Below, one piece after another: positions 44,106 to 53,800 of a stretch of 64,000 nt of DNA (within the stretch, counting starts at the first letter, position 1; every line of letters begins with the position of its first letter). The position numbers were made by a program, and so were the translations under genes. The notes below the pieces were generated by a model. It made no database searches. It saw nothing but the letters and a program-made list of their open reading frames with translations, and was not told where the DNA came from. The stretch lies in contig JAHBSL010000002.1 in the NCBI GenBank assembly GCA_019639135.1, positions 62,001 to 126,000 of the forward strand, in the 5' to 3' direction. Origin of the DNA: Acidobacteriota bacterium. Its GTDB lineage: Bacteria > Acidobacteriota > Blastocatellia > Pyrinomonadales > Pyrinomonadaceae.

Positions 44106-44778
44106 ATGAACATTTTCCGTGGTGTTGCCATCGCCATACTCTTAGCTCTTGCCGTGCCGGTTCTCGCACAAAAGCCGGAGCCATCTCCGACTCAGAAGCC
44201 GGCTCCGGCCTCGGCTGATGATCGCGTTACCATTAAGACGAAATTCACAGCCAAGGACTATGAGGATATGCTTGAACGCGCGAAAAAAATCCGACCCGAC
44301 GGTCGACTACGCCGCGATGCGGATGGCATATACCGAGACCGAGGATTATTCGCCTTACGGTGGCTCGACCGAACGCCACAAGATGTTTACTGAACTCACT
44401 GAGAAGAAGTACAAAGAGTCTCTTGCAACCGCCGAAGCGTTTCTGAAGACCAACTTCGTCGATGTCGAAGCTCACTACTGTGCATGGCAAAGCGCACTCG
44501 GACTGAAAGATGATGCAAAGACCAAGTTCCACGAGAATACCTTCCGATCATTGATGGATGCGATCTTCGAATACGATGGCCTGACAGCGAAGTCCGCAAT
44601 GCTGTCGATCGGGATCTCAGAGCAGTATTTCGTGATGGGAGTGTTGGGCTTCCAGCGGCGGTCGAAAGGGCTTGTCCGCGAAGAGGGCTCCATATTTGAC
44701 GTTCACGACGCTGAGAACAAGGATGGCGAAAGCCGTAAATTTTACTTCAATATCGACAAGGTCTTCGGCCGCTTTTAA
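44106..44778 (+). pseudogene. DUF4919 family protein, frameshifted at an A7 run
   Basis: A signal peptide (MNIFRGVAIAILLALAVPVLA) begins at the ATG at 44106, with AAAGGAG in front. The frame then reads through FTAKDYEDMLERAKK and meets seven A's (44283-44289). The downstream frame is shifted by one base. If one A is removed the protein continues SDPTVDYAAMRMAYTETEDY, which is the DUF4919 pattern, and runs on to 44778. As written, the upstream frame ends at 44393. The cause may be a base-count error in the A run or a real mutation or slippage site. DUF4919 function is unknown. Confidence 0.7.
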
Positions 44779-44797
44779 ACTCACCGAATCTAAAGCA

Positions 44798-44838
44798 AAA
44801 GCCCCGCGTACCATTTAGGCCCGCGGGGCTTTCTCTTT
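44798..44838. terminator. Bidirectional intrinsic terminator
   Basis: AAAGCCCCGCG (44798-44808) pairs with CGCGGGGCTTT (44822-44832), followed by TCTCTTTCT. It lies between the convergent DUF4919 and ATP-grasp genes. Confidence 0.75.
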
Positions 44839-44850
44839 CTCTAGTTATGC

Positions 44851-45918
44851 CTAATTGCCGGCCTTTTTGGCCCGGGCTTTCTTTTCGGCTGGTGCTTTTG
44901 CGGCAGCGGCGGGCTTTGCTTTCGCCTTTGCCTTGGCAGGGGATTTGGTGGCCCTAGTCGTTACTTTTTTTTTAGGCTGGCTTGCCGGGTTCAGCATTGC
45001 CGACCAGCGGTACTCCGGAACGTCCCATCCTTCTTTGAGCTTCTTGAGGATGAACTCGGTCATATTTTCGACGATCCAGTTGTGGTTGTATTCGCCGACC
45101 GATGCGAGTTCGGCGTCCGGTGCCGGGTTCATGAAGTCGATCGCGTACGGAACGCCATCCTTGATCGCGAATTCGACCGTGTTCAGGTCGTAGCCGAGAG
45201 CCTTGCAGATGGTGATCACGTCCTGCTCGACCCGCTTGTGCAGCTCCGGCGTCAAGTAGTTTTCGATGTTGACGTACTGCATCCCGCTCAAATAAGGCTT
45301 CGAGGGGTCATACGGCATGATCAGCACTTTCTCTTGCCCGACACAGTAGCAACGAACGAAGTGATCGTATTCGATGCCTTCCTGCAGCGTCATGCAAAGC
45401 GTGCCTGACTGGTTGTATTCCGACCAGAGCTCCTCAAGGGAGTTGACCTTGGAAACGTTCTTCCAGCCGCCGCCGTCGAACGGCTTAAGGAATGCCGGAA
45501 AGCCGACGTAATCGACGATGCCTTCCCAATCGATCGGGAACTCGAGATTGCGAAGCGATTCGCTCGTGATGTCCTTGATGTAAGCGTGCTGAGGCAGGAG
45601 GACGGTCTTCGGGATCGCAACTCCGAGCTTTGCGGCGAGCGAATAGTTGAAGAATTTGTCGTCTGCCGACCACCAGAACGGATTATTGATGACATAGGTG
45701 CCCTCAAGGGCCATCCGCTTGAGCATTGCCCGGTAATACGGTACCTCGTGCGAGATGCGGTCGATGATCACATCGTAACGCTTTTCTTCCTCGTGGCGGA
45801 TGCCGCCGACCTTGACCATTTCCGCAACGACCCCGCCGCCGCCATTCTCATTAATGCTCTTGATGATAGATTCCGGGAACGTCACTTCACGCCCGACCAA
45901 AATACCCACTCGTTTCAT
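44851..45918 (-). CDS. ATP-grasp enzyme with Lys/Ala-rich C-terminal tail
   Basis: 355 residues. The ATP-grasp fold shows FPAFLKPFDGGGWKNV (ATP-binding lysine region, about 141), TLQEGIEYDHFVRCYCVG and the metal-site region TVEFAIKDGVPYAIDFMNPAPD. The sequence resembles the RimK/D-Ala-D-Ala-ligase-like group, enzymes that join a carboxyl group to an amine. The last 40 residues (from about 317) are histone H1-like, made of Lys, Ala, Pro and Arg. The product bond is not known. It is divergent from the PilT-like gene. Confidence 0.8.
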   Translation of the reverse strand: MKRVGILVGREVTFPESIIKSINENGGGGVVAEMVKVGGIRHEEEKRYDVIIDRISHEVPYYRAMLKRMALEGTYVINNPFWWSADDKFFNYSLAAKLGVAIPKTVLLPQHAYIKDITSESLRNLEFPIDWEGIVDYVGFPAFLKPFDGGGWKNVSKVNSLEELWSEYNQSGTLCMTLQEGIEYDHFVRCYCVGQEKVLIMPYDPSKPYLSGMQYVNIENYLTPELHKRVEQDVITICKALGYDLNTVEFAIKDGVPYAIDFMNPAPDAELASVGEYNHNWIVENMTEFILKKLKEGWDVPEYRWSAMLNPASQPKKKVTTRATKSPAKAKAKAKPAAAAKAPAEKKARAKKAGN

Positions 45919-46133
45919 AGCTTTATTTATGTTCCTTTTCGATAAAAATTGCTGCCGGCGGAGAAAACCCCGGCAAAGTAAAACCTACATTGTATTCGAT
46001 AGGACTTCGGCGGGCAAGGCAAAGAAAAGCCTTGCGTAAGGGGATGTTCAGGCGTTATTATTTAAAGGCGGCCATACTAAGGCTGCCCTACTCTTTATCC
46101 CAGAACCTCTATTTGTTCGAACCTGAATCTATC

Positions 46134-47402
46134 ATGGATATGAACCCCGCGGATCGTCATGCGCCCGCATCGCCCTCAGCCCAGCCCGCTCGTCCCGCAC
46201 AGTCGGCCGATGAGATCTTCAATAACATCCTTCGCCGTATGCTTGCCGCCGGCGACAAGGTCAGCGACCTCATCTTTTCGCCCGGCAGGCCGCCGCAGGT
46301 CGAACTGAGCGGTGACCTCGAGCCCGTTCCAATTCCCGGTTACGAGATGCTCAAGCCGCCGCATATCAAAGCATTTGTCGATGTGATGCTCGAAGACAAT
46401 AGGCAGGGAAACGAATCTCTCGAAACCAAAGGTTCGGCAGATATTTCTTACAGCGTGCCCGGCCTTTGTCGTTTCCGCGTTAATATCTTCATGCAGCGGG
46501 GCTCGCACGCCATCGTGATGCGGGTCATACCGACTCGGCCGCCGAATTGGCAGGAACTTGAACTCCCCGAGGCCGTTCGCAACGTCGCGACGCTAAAGAA
46601 CGGCCTGGTGCTAGTCACTGGCCCGACCGGTTCAGGTAAGTCAACTACGCTCGCGGCGATCATCGACCTGATCAATACGACGAGGAAGTATCACATCGTG
46701 ACGATCGAAGACCCGATCGAGTTCATTCACGAGCATAAGCTGAGCACGATCCACCAACGCGAGCTTCACTCGGACACGCCTGACTTTGCGCTCGCACTGC
46801 GTGCCGCTCTTCGACAGGCGCCCAAGGTCATCCTCGTCGGCGAGATGCGTGACCGCGAAACGATCGAGGTTGCGATGGAAGCGGCCGAAACGGGCCACCT
46901 CGTGCTCTCGACGCTGCATACTATCGATGCCGCAAAGACCATCGACCGCATCATTGGCGTCTTCCCCAAAAATGAAGAAGCCGCGATACGAACACGCCTT
47001 TCGCAATCGTTCCGCCGGATCATCTCGCAGCGGCTGATGCCGAAGGTCGGAGGCGGCCGCATCGCTGCGATCGAGATACTCGTTTCTAATTCGCGAACCC
47101 GCGACTATATCGAAAAGGGCGAAAAGGAAGGCCGCTCGATCACAGATGCGATGAACGACGGCGAGCTTGACGGAATGCAGACCTTCGACCGCGTGATCGA
47201 AAAGCTGATACGCCAGGGCCTGATCACTCGCGACACCGGGATGGCATATGCTTCGAACGCCACGAACCTCGGCCTCGCCATTGCCGACCTTGACGGCCCG
47301 CCGACATCGTTCGAAGGGCAAACAGAGCCGACAGCCTACAACACCCCGAGGCAGGAAACGCCGGTCGAAGCCGAAATAATGTTCGAAGGATTTGAGAGGT
47401 AA
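46134..47402 (+). CDS. PilT/PilU-like ATPase
   Basis: 422 residues from the ATG at 46134 (MDMNPADRH); the frame is open upstream but non-protein-like. PilT hexamers retract type IV pili. Walker A is GPTGSGKS, Walker B is PKVILVGEMRD, the Asp box (TIEDPIEFIHEH) and the His box (GHLVLSTLHT) are intact. A Pro/Ala/Gln-rich N-terminal stretch of about 30 residues and a C-terminal tail of about 50 residues past the core are extra. No pilus structural gene is adjacent. A GCAAGGC/GCCTTGC hairpin lies at 46014-46035 in the leader. Confidence 0.9.
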   Translation: MDMNPADRHAPASPSAQPARPAQSADEIFNNILRRMLAAGDKVSDLIFSPGRPPQVELSGDLEPVPIPGYEMLKPPHIKAFVDVMLEDNRQGNESLETKGSADISYSVPGLCRFRVNIFMQRGSHAIVMRVIPTRPPNWQELELPEAVRNVATLKNGLVLVTGPTGSGKSTTLAAIIDLINTTRKYHIVTIEDPIEFIHEHKLSTIHQRELHSDTPDFALALRAALRQAPKVILVGEMRDRETIEVAMEAAETGHLVLSTLHTIDAAKTIDRIIGVFPKNEEAAIRTRLSQSFRRIISQRLMPKVGGGRIAAIEILVSNSRTRDYIEKGEKEGRSITDAMNDGELDGMQTFDRVIEKLIRQGLITRDTGMAYASNATNLGLAIADLDGPPTSFEGQTEPTAYNTPRQETPVEAEIMFEGFER

Positions 47403-47410
47403 AAAAGAAG

Positions 47411-47433
47411 AGCCGCCAATCCGGCGGCTTTTC
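47411..47433 (+). terminator. Intrinsic terminator
   Basis: AGCCGCC (47411-47417), AATCC loop, GGCGGCT (47423-47429), then TTTTC. It ends the PilT-like gene. Confidence 0.75.
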
Positions 47434-47453
47434 ACTTTCATCATTTAGATCTT

Positions 47454-48305
47454 CTACCGATTGCCTTCGGGCAGTAGTTCGTAGTTGCCCATCTCGCGGT
47501 TGTAGGCGTCGAGTTGGCCGACCGAATCGGCTGTTGCGTCGAGCATCTGCTTGGTCATCGCGATGGAATCGGAAAGCTGTTCAAAGTCGAGCAGCGAGAA
47601 TTTCTCGGGGGTTGACATCGTGACGATCTCGTCATTCAGGTAGCTGAAGAAGTTCTCGATCGACTGCAGTTGGCCCTCAACAAGTTTGACGCTCCGCTCG
47701 ATCTCATCGAAAGACGCGATGCGGCGTTTTAGGATCTCGACGTTCGTTTGCTGGATCCGCTTCGTCTTCTCGTCTGTAGCGGCCTCTGCGGCACGGTATG
47801 CCTGCGAGAGTTGATTATGGACCGCCTGCCGGTTGATCGACTTCAGATGCTGCTTACGCCGGCGATACACGTCGAGCAGATCGACGAAATCTTCCCATCG
47901 CTGGTCGAGCGCGACGAGATTCTGCGGCAGCTTGCCCGCACCGGTGAATTTGCGGTAGTTGTCCTGGATCTTTTCCTTAAGCCAGCGGAGATACTCGACC
48001 GCCTCGCGTTCACGCGGGGTGAAGGATTTGATCAGCTTTTCGCGGTTCGATTTTGCAAGTTGGAAAAGCCTCTCTTTCTCACGCCGCTGAACGATCTGCC
48101 TGTACCAAGGCAGATTCGGCACGAGCATCACGTACATCACTTCTACGATCAGGGCAACGAGCAGCGGGATAACGCTTCCGGTATAAGCAGCAGCAACGGC
48201 AAAGCCCGCGAGTCCCCAAAAGTTCGCGGGTTCCTTGATAGCTTCTTTCGCGTAGCTTGTTTGGAATTTTTCCAGACTCTGCTGGTACTTTGCCAGATCT
48301 GCCAT
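47454..48305 (-). CDS. Coiled-coil membrane protein next to PspA
   Basis: 283 residues. Two close hydrophobic segments (FWGLAGFAVAAAYTGSVIPLL and LIVEVMYVMLV, about 29-62) form a hairpin near the N-terminus. The rest is a long, mostly helical region with coiled-coil pattern (QRREKERLFQLAKSNREKL; HLKSINRQAVHNQLSQAYRA; RIASFDEIERSVKLVEGQLQ). No named family was recognised. It lies 52 bases downstream of pspA on the same strand, so it is likely its partner at the membrane. That is inference from position. Confidence 0.75.
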   Translation of the reverse strand: MADLAKYQQSLEKFQTSYAKEAIKEPANFWGLAGFAVAAAYTGSVIPLLVALIVEVMYVMLVPNLPWYRQIVQRREKERLFQLAKSNREKLIKSFTPREREAVEYLRWLKEKIQDNYRKFTGAGKLPQNLVALDQRWEDFVDLLDVYRRRKQHLKSINRQAVHNQLSQAYRAAEAATDEKTKRIQQTNVEILKRRIASFDEIERSVKLVEGQLQSIENFFSYLNDEIVTMSTPEKFSLLDFEQLSDSIAMTKQMLDATADSVGQLDAYNREMGNYELLPEGNR

Positions 48306-48357
48306 ATAGAACTAGATGCTGCCGGCCGATTTTTCGTTCGAACGATAATTCAACGGC

Positions 48358-49146
48358 CTAGGACTTTGCTTCGTTCGCTTCGGTCTCAATGACCTGTTCG
48401 AGGATCTCTTCTTCAGAAGGAGGCGCGGACGACCCGGCTCCGATCTGCTTGCCGGCGGCGTTCGACGATCCGGCTCCGAGCAGGCCCATTTCCTGTTTGT
48501 ACGCCAAAAGTTTGTCCTGAAGCTGGATATCCATTGCCTCGCGCTCGATATCGGCCATTTGCGAATCGACCGACGAGGTGCCGAGCTGCAGCTTGGCTTC
48601 GGCAGCGGCGACCCGACGTTCGATCTTCTCGCGCATTTCGTTGAAGGTCGAGGCATCGTCGCCGATGTTGAATCCTTCCATCGTCTGGGCGAGTTGCTCT
48701 TGAAGTTTCGCCTGTTTGGCCGCCGAGATAAGCTGCATTGCCTCGGCGGTCTTCTTCTTCATATTGAGCACGTAGTTGTCGCGTGCTTTCAATGCATTTG
48801 CCGAAGCGGACTGGGCAAGCTCAAGCTGAGCGCTCGTGCGTTCCAGATCGACCTGAGCCTGCTGAAGCTGCCCGATATAGGCTGTGGCGATGTCGTCGCG
48901 GCCCATTTTGACCGAAGCCTTGATCTTCGAATCGAGATCGACGACCTGCTTCTCAAGATTTTCCCTGTTCTTTTGAAGGAGCCGTTCGGTCGCCATCACC
49001 TGTGCTACCGAATTGTTCAGTTCCGGCACACGGTCGCGCATATCGCGGATCGTTTGCTGGAGCACGAGTTCAGGGTTCTCGATCTTATCGAGAGCCGCAC
49101 CCGTCCCCGCCCTGAATATCCGCGTTATCCTTTGCCACAATCCCAT
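48358..49146 (-). CDS. pspA: PspA/IM30 family membrane-stress protein
   Basis: 262 residues from the ATG at 49146, which has AGGAG before it; the frame continues upstream but there it overlaps the divergent ATP-grasp gene. The N-terminus MGLWQRITRIFRAGTGAALDKIENPELVLQ (in two parts: amphipathic helix and conserved ENPELVL) is the PspA/IM30 signature. The helical hairpin of about 180 residues follows, with SAKQAK, QLAQTM and FNEMREKIE. It forms membrane-binding scaffolds under envelope stress. A Gly/Ser-rich C-terminal tail (about 225-262) is longer than in E. coli PspA. Confidence 0.93.
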   Translation of the reverse strand: MGLWQRITRIFRAGTGAALDKIENPELVLQQTIRDMRDRVPELNNSVAQVMATERLLQKNRENLEKQVVDLDSKIKASVKMGRDDIATAYIGQLQQAQVDLERTSAQLELAQSASANALKARDNYVLNMKKKTAEAMQLISAAKQAKLQEQLAQTMEGFNIGDDASTFNEMREKIERRVAAAEAKLQLGTSSVDSQMADIEREAMDIQLQDKLLAYKQEMGLLGAGSSNAAGKQIGAGSSAPPSEEEILEQVIETEANEAKS

Positions 49147-49355
49147 TTTCTCTGATTCTCCTCTAGAAGTTACGACGAACGGCCCGCCGGCCATTTCTTC
49201 TACGTCGCCGCACGGTTCGAAGTTCAAAAATCTGTACAAGTATAACAGGAAATACGGTTTAGTTAATAGCAACGCCGCGCCGGAGCGAAAAGTTTCCCCG
49301 ACTTTTCCGCGAGGGCGCTTGAAGGCTATGATGTTCGGCAAGCAAAGGAGGAACG

Positions 49356-50702
49356 ATGAACGATGAACTGAAGCGATCGATCCGCGGCCTCGACGAGGAA
49401 TTAGTCCGCAACAACCGCCACAACCTGGAGCTTTTCGAAAGGCTTTCCGGGCTTCAAAGTGAGCTCGGGCTGCTCCATGGCGATCGGCCGATCTGCCCTT
49501 TTCTCCGGCCCTTTTTTCTTTCCCGTGAGCTTTATTTGGAGATCTCTCGGGCCGCAAGGGCATTAAGCGGGGCATTTGCCCGGGTTGCTCTTGCGGCACT
49601 TGAGGAGCCGGTGATCGCGAAACTGCTTCGTATCACCGAGAAGGAAATGGTATGGGCACGGCTTGACCCCGGCTACAGCGGCGTAACGGTAAACAGCCGC
49701 CTCGACACTTATCTGCATGGAAACGAATTTAAGTTTCTTGAATACAACGCCGAAAATCCGGCAGGTATCGGGGACCAACAATCGCTCAAGACGCTTTTCA
49801 ACGAGATCCCTGAGGTCAAGAAATTCCTCGCGGCAAACAAACATTATTTCCCGGAGCCGCATCAGACGCTTCTGGGATCGCTCGTTTCGGCTTATCGCGA
49901 GTTTGGCGGCAGGCAAGAAAAGCCGCAGATCGCGATCGTCGATTGGGATGGCGTTTCGACCGCAGCAGAGTTCGAGATACTCGCTCGATATTTCGAGGCT
50001 AACGGCCATCGGACGCTGATCTGCGATCCAGAGGGACTCGAATACGACGGAGAAGCTCTCCATTTCGGCGATTTCCGTATCGATATTTTTTTCAAGCGGG
50101 TGATAATCCACGAGTTTCTTGAGCGGTACGACGAGTCTCATCCGCTTTACAAAGCGTGCCGCGACGGCAAGGTTTGCATGGCAAATGCCTTCCGCTCAAA
50201 GCTCGCTCATAAGAAAGCCGGATTCGCGATCGTGACCGACGAACGGTTCTCTCATCTGTTTACGCCGGAGCAATTGGCGATGGCGGAGAAGCACTTGCCG
50301 TGGACGCGAAGGGTCGAAGATGAACGGACGACGTATGCGGGCGATGGTGTCGCCTTACTTGAGTTTCTCCGCCGCGAACACGACCGGTTCGTCCTCAAGC
50401 CGAGCGATGACTACGGCGGGCAGGGCGTAAAGCTCGGTTGGGAATCTTCCGAAAGCGAATGGGATACGGCACTCGAAGAAGCACTGGAGAACGACTATGT
50501 GGTTCAGGAAAAGGCTCCCGTGGACAAGATTCGGATCGCTTCATTTGCCGAGGGCGAGGCCTTTCATTCGGATCTGCTCGTTGATTTCGACCCGTTCCTA
50601 TTCCGCGGCAGCGTCGAGGGCGGAATGGTCAGGTTATCAGCCGATTCGATCGTTAATATCACACAGGGCGGCGGCGAGACCGGACTTGTCGTACTTGGTT
50701 GA
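49356..50702 (+). CDS. Circularly permuted ATP-grasp-like protein
   Basis: 448 residues, AAAGGAGG ribosome site. EYNAENPAGIGDQQ (about 129-142) and LKPSDDYGGQGVKLG (about 348) with VQEK are the marks of the circularly permuted ATP-grasp/glutathionylspermidine-synthase-like group. A metal-site element is seen as LVDFDPFLFRG. It is divergent from pspA, sharing a control region of about 210 bases. Permuted ATP-grasp genes occur next to PspA in other genomes, so a role in making a peptide- or polyamine-like compound under envelope stress is plausible. The substrate is unknown. Confidence 0.75.
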   Translation: MNDELKRSIRGLDEELVRNNRHNLELFERLSGLQSELGLLHGDRPICPFLRPFFLSRELYLEISRAARALSGAFARVALAALEEPVIAKLLRITEKEMVWARLDPGYSGVTVNSRLDTYLHGNEFKFLEYNAENPAGIGDQQSLKTLFNEIPEVKKFLAANKHYFPEPHQTLLGSLVSAYREFGGRQEKPQIAIVDWDGVSTAAEFEILARYFEANGHRTLICDPEGLEYDGEALHFGDFRIDIFFKRVIIHEFLERYDESHPLYKACRDGKVCMANAFRSKLAHKKAGFAIVTDERFSHLFTPEQLAMAEKHLPWTRRVEDERTTYAGDGVALLEFLRREHDRFVLKPSDDYGGQGVKLGWESSESEWDTALEEALENDYVVQEKAPVDKIRIASFAEGEAFHSDLLVDFDPFLFRGSVEGGMVRLSADSIVNITQGGGETGLVVLG

Positions 50703-50868
50703 GCGATCTGTGTTTGCCCCATTTCCGCAACTGAGTGCATCTTTCGACGATACGGAAGCTGCAAGTAATTCCGGTCCTGTCCGTTCCAAGACCAGGGATC
50801 GCTCCTTTGTCCGCTTTTATTGCGGCCAGATGAGCGGGGCCGAGTAAAACGAACGGGAAGTTAACGTA

Positions 50869-53800
50869 ATGAGAAAATTTACCGCTTTGGTGCTGCTATT
50901 TGCGATCTATACGGGTGCGGTCGCTCCCTTTGCCGTTTCCGGACAGATCATTGGAAGGACGATGGAGAACAATCTTAAAGACGTTCCTTCGGGACTAACA
51001 TTTCGGTTGAGCGAGGGTGCCGAAGGTGCGGAAACGCGCCAAGTACAGCAGACTCCGGCCACCGAGCCACTGTCGGATGACGCCTCGGGCAAGTTGCTTG
51101 GGCTCCTGCCGGCGATAAAGACCGATCCGGACGACAAAGCCGAATTTGCAAAGCGTATCGGCACGCTTCCCGCACCAAAGACCGGCGAGAAGATCCCTGT
51201 CAAATTTCCTGCCTCCGACCAACAGCCGCCGCCCCAAACCGGCGATGCAAAGCAGGCGCTCGAGGTCGTCCGCTTTTCACCCGAGGGCGATGTTCCGCTT
51301 GCCCCGGACCTGAATGTTACATTCTCGCACCCGATGGTCGCCGTTACGTCACAGGAGGAAGCCGCTAAATATACACCCGTCGAACTAACTCCGCAGGTCG
51401 AAGGACGCTGGCGTTGGCTCGGCACGCGGACGCTGATGTTTGATACCGACAAGCGCTTCCCGATGGCGACCGTCTTTACTGCACGCGTCCCGGCCGGAAC
51501 GCGTTCGGCAAATGGGCAGACGCTGCAGAAGGACTTTACCTGGACATTCAAAACGCCGCCGCCGAAAGCCATTCAGATGATCCCGAGCGGTCAAACGACC
51601 CGCCGAGATGCGCTGATGTTTCTCACCTTTGACCAGGCGATCAACCCGGCGGCCGTGCTCGAAATGATCACCGTCACCGGCGGCGGAAAGCGGCTCCCCG
51701 TCCGGCTCGCGACGGAAGCCGAACTCGCCCCGATGAAGTACTACATCGATCAGGCACAGCCCGGCCGCTGGCTCGCTTTCCGTGCGGTCAATGGGACCGG
51801 CGGCGTCGAAGATGCACTTCCGCCCGATTCGCCGATCTCCGTTACGATCAATAAGGGAACGCCTTCAGCCGAAGGCCCGCTGACGACGACCGCGGCACAG
51901 TCCTTCAGTTTCCGGACCTATGGAGCGATGAAGGCGACCGAGTTCGTCTGCGGCTGGCAGCGGAACCGCGATTGCTCGCCCTTCGAGCAATGGATGGTAA
52001 CGTTCACGAACTCGATCGACAGCACCAAGTTTCGCAAAGAGATGGTGACCATCGAGCCTGCTGTCGAAGGCCTGAACATCTACCCGGCCGGTAACTATAT
52101 CTACATTCAGGGCCCAAAGAAGGGCCGGACGACCTACAAGGTAACCGTCAGCGGCGAGCTGACCGATATTTACGGGCAGAAACTTGGAACGCCGGCCGCC
52201 GGCACGATCAGGACAGGTTCGGCCGAAAGCAATCTATATTCTCAGGGCGGGCCGATGACCGTGCTCGACCCGCAGGCGAAGCCGAACTTCTCGTTCTATT
52301 CGACCAATCACAAGAGTGCTCGCGTCAAGGTCTATCGCGTTCAGCCCGAGCAATGGAACGACTATGTGCAGTACGTCCGCTATCTGAATTACGACGACGG
52401 CCGCCGGCCGATGATGCCGGGCCAGTTGATCTCGAACACGGTCGTTCAGATCGAATCGGTTGCCGATGAACTCGTCGAAACCCGCGTTGACCTTTCGAAG
52501 TTCCTGAGCGGCGGCTTGGGCCACCTTGTTCTTGATATCGAGCCGACGGTCAAAAAAGATCAGTACGACAGGACGCGGATCATCACTTGGTTACAGGCTA
52601 CCAGGATCGGACTCGATGCCTTCGTCGATAATTCGGAACTTGTCGGGTTCGCAACGGAGCTTGAGACCGGAAAGCCTCTCTCCGGCGTTGGTCTGACCAT
52701 CTATCCGAACGACGGCGTTTTGGTCGAGCGTTCTGCAAACGAGGGCGAAACGGGCACGACCTTCTTTGGCTCGATCTGGAACTGGATCTCAAGCTGGGGA
52801 ACCTCGGACCCGACCGAGAACACCTCGGTCGATGCTAACGGCTCCGCAGTTGAACTTGATACCATCGAACCCGCTCAAAGCAAACAGACGGGCCCGAACG
52901 GGATCTTGCGGCTGGAACTCGCTGAAACGGCCTCAAACAAAGGGCAGAATCTGCTGATCGCCCGCCGCGGAAATGACGCCGCTTTTCTGCCGGAGAACTC
53001 CGACTACTACTGGCAGGATTACGGCACCTGGCATAAAAAGAGCACCATCGACTCGCTCCGCTGGTTCGTTTTCGACGACCGCCGGATGTACAAACCGAAC
53101 GAAGAGGTATCGGTCAAGGGTTATCTCCGCAAGCAGACCGCCGGAAAGTTTGGCGACATCGAGCCGCTTGGCGATGCGGCCTCCGGGATCACCTGGTCCG
53201 CACGCGACCCGAGGAACAACGAGATCGCAAAGGGAACCGCAAACCTCAACGCCTTCGGAGCGTTCGACCTTAAGTTCAAGCTGCCGGACAACGCGAATCT
53301 CGGCTATGCGAGCATTCAATTTTCGACCTCGAGTGGACTTGCCGGGACGAACTACTCACACCAATTCCAGATCCAGGAATTTCGCCGGCCCGAGTTTGAG
53401 GTAACGGCAAAGGTCGATAGCGAAGCACCGCATTTCGTCGGCGGCAAGGCGGATCTTTCGGTCGAAGCCAAATATTACGCCGGCGGCGGGCTCGCGAATG
53501 CGGAAACCAATTGGACCGTAACGGCGACCCCGACCAGCTATACACCGCCGAACCGCGATGACTTTACCTTCGGCACGTGGGTGCCCTGGTGGCGTGGCGA
53601 TTTCTATGGCGGGCCGCGCGGCTCGGGCTCGACGCAATACTTCAAGGGCACGACCGACGCGGAGGGCAAGCACCATCTCAAGATAGATTTTGAATCGGTC
53701 AAGCCGCCGCGGCCTTACACCATCTCGGCTTCGGCGTCGGTTCAGGACGTCAACCGGCAAACCTGGGCCGGGCAAACCTCGCTGCTCGTCCATCCCTCCG

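Noticed and set aside
49147..49599. N-terminal extension of PspA
   Set aside because: Non-conserved, overlaps the divergent ATP-grasp gene, and the ATG at 49146 has a good ribosome site and the PspA signature.
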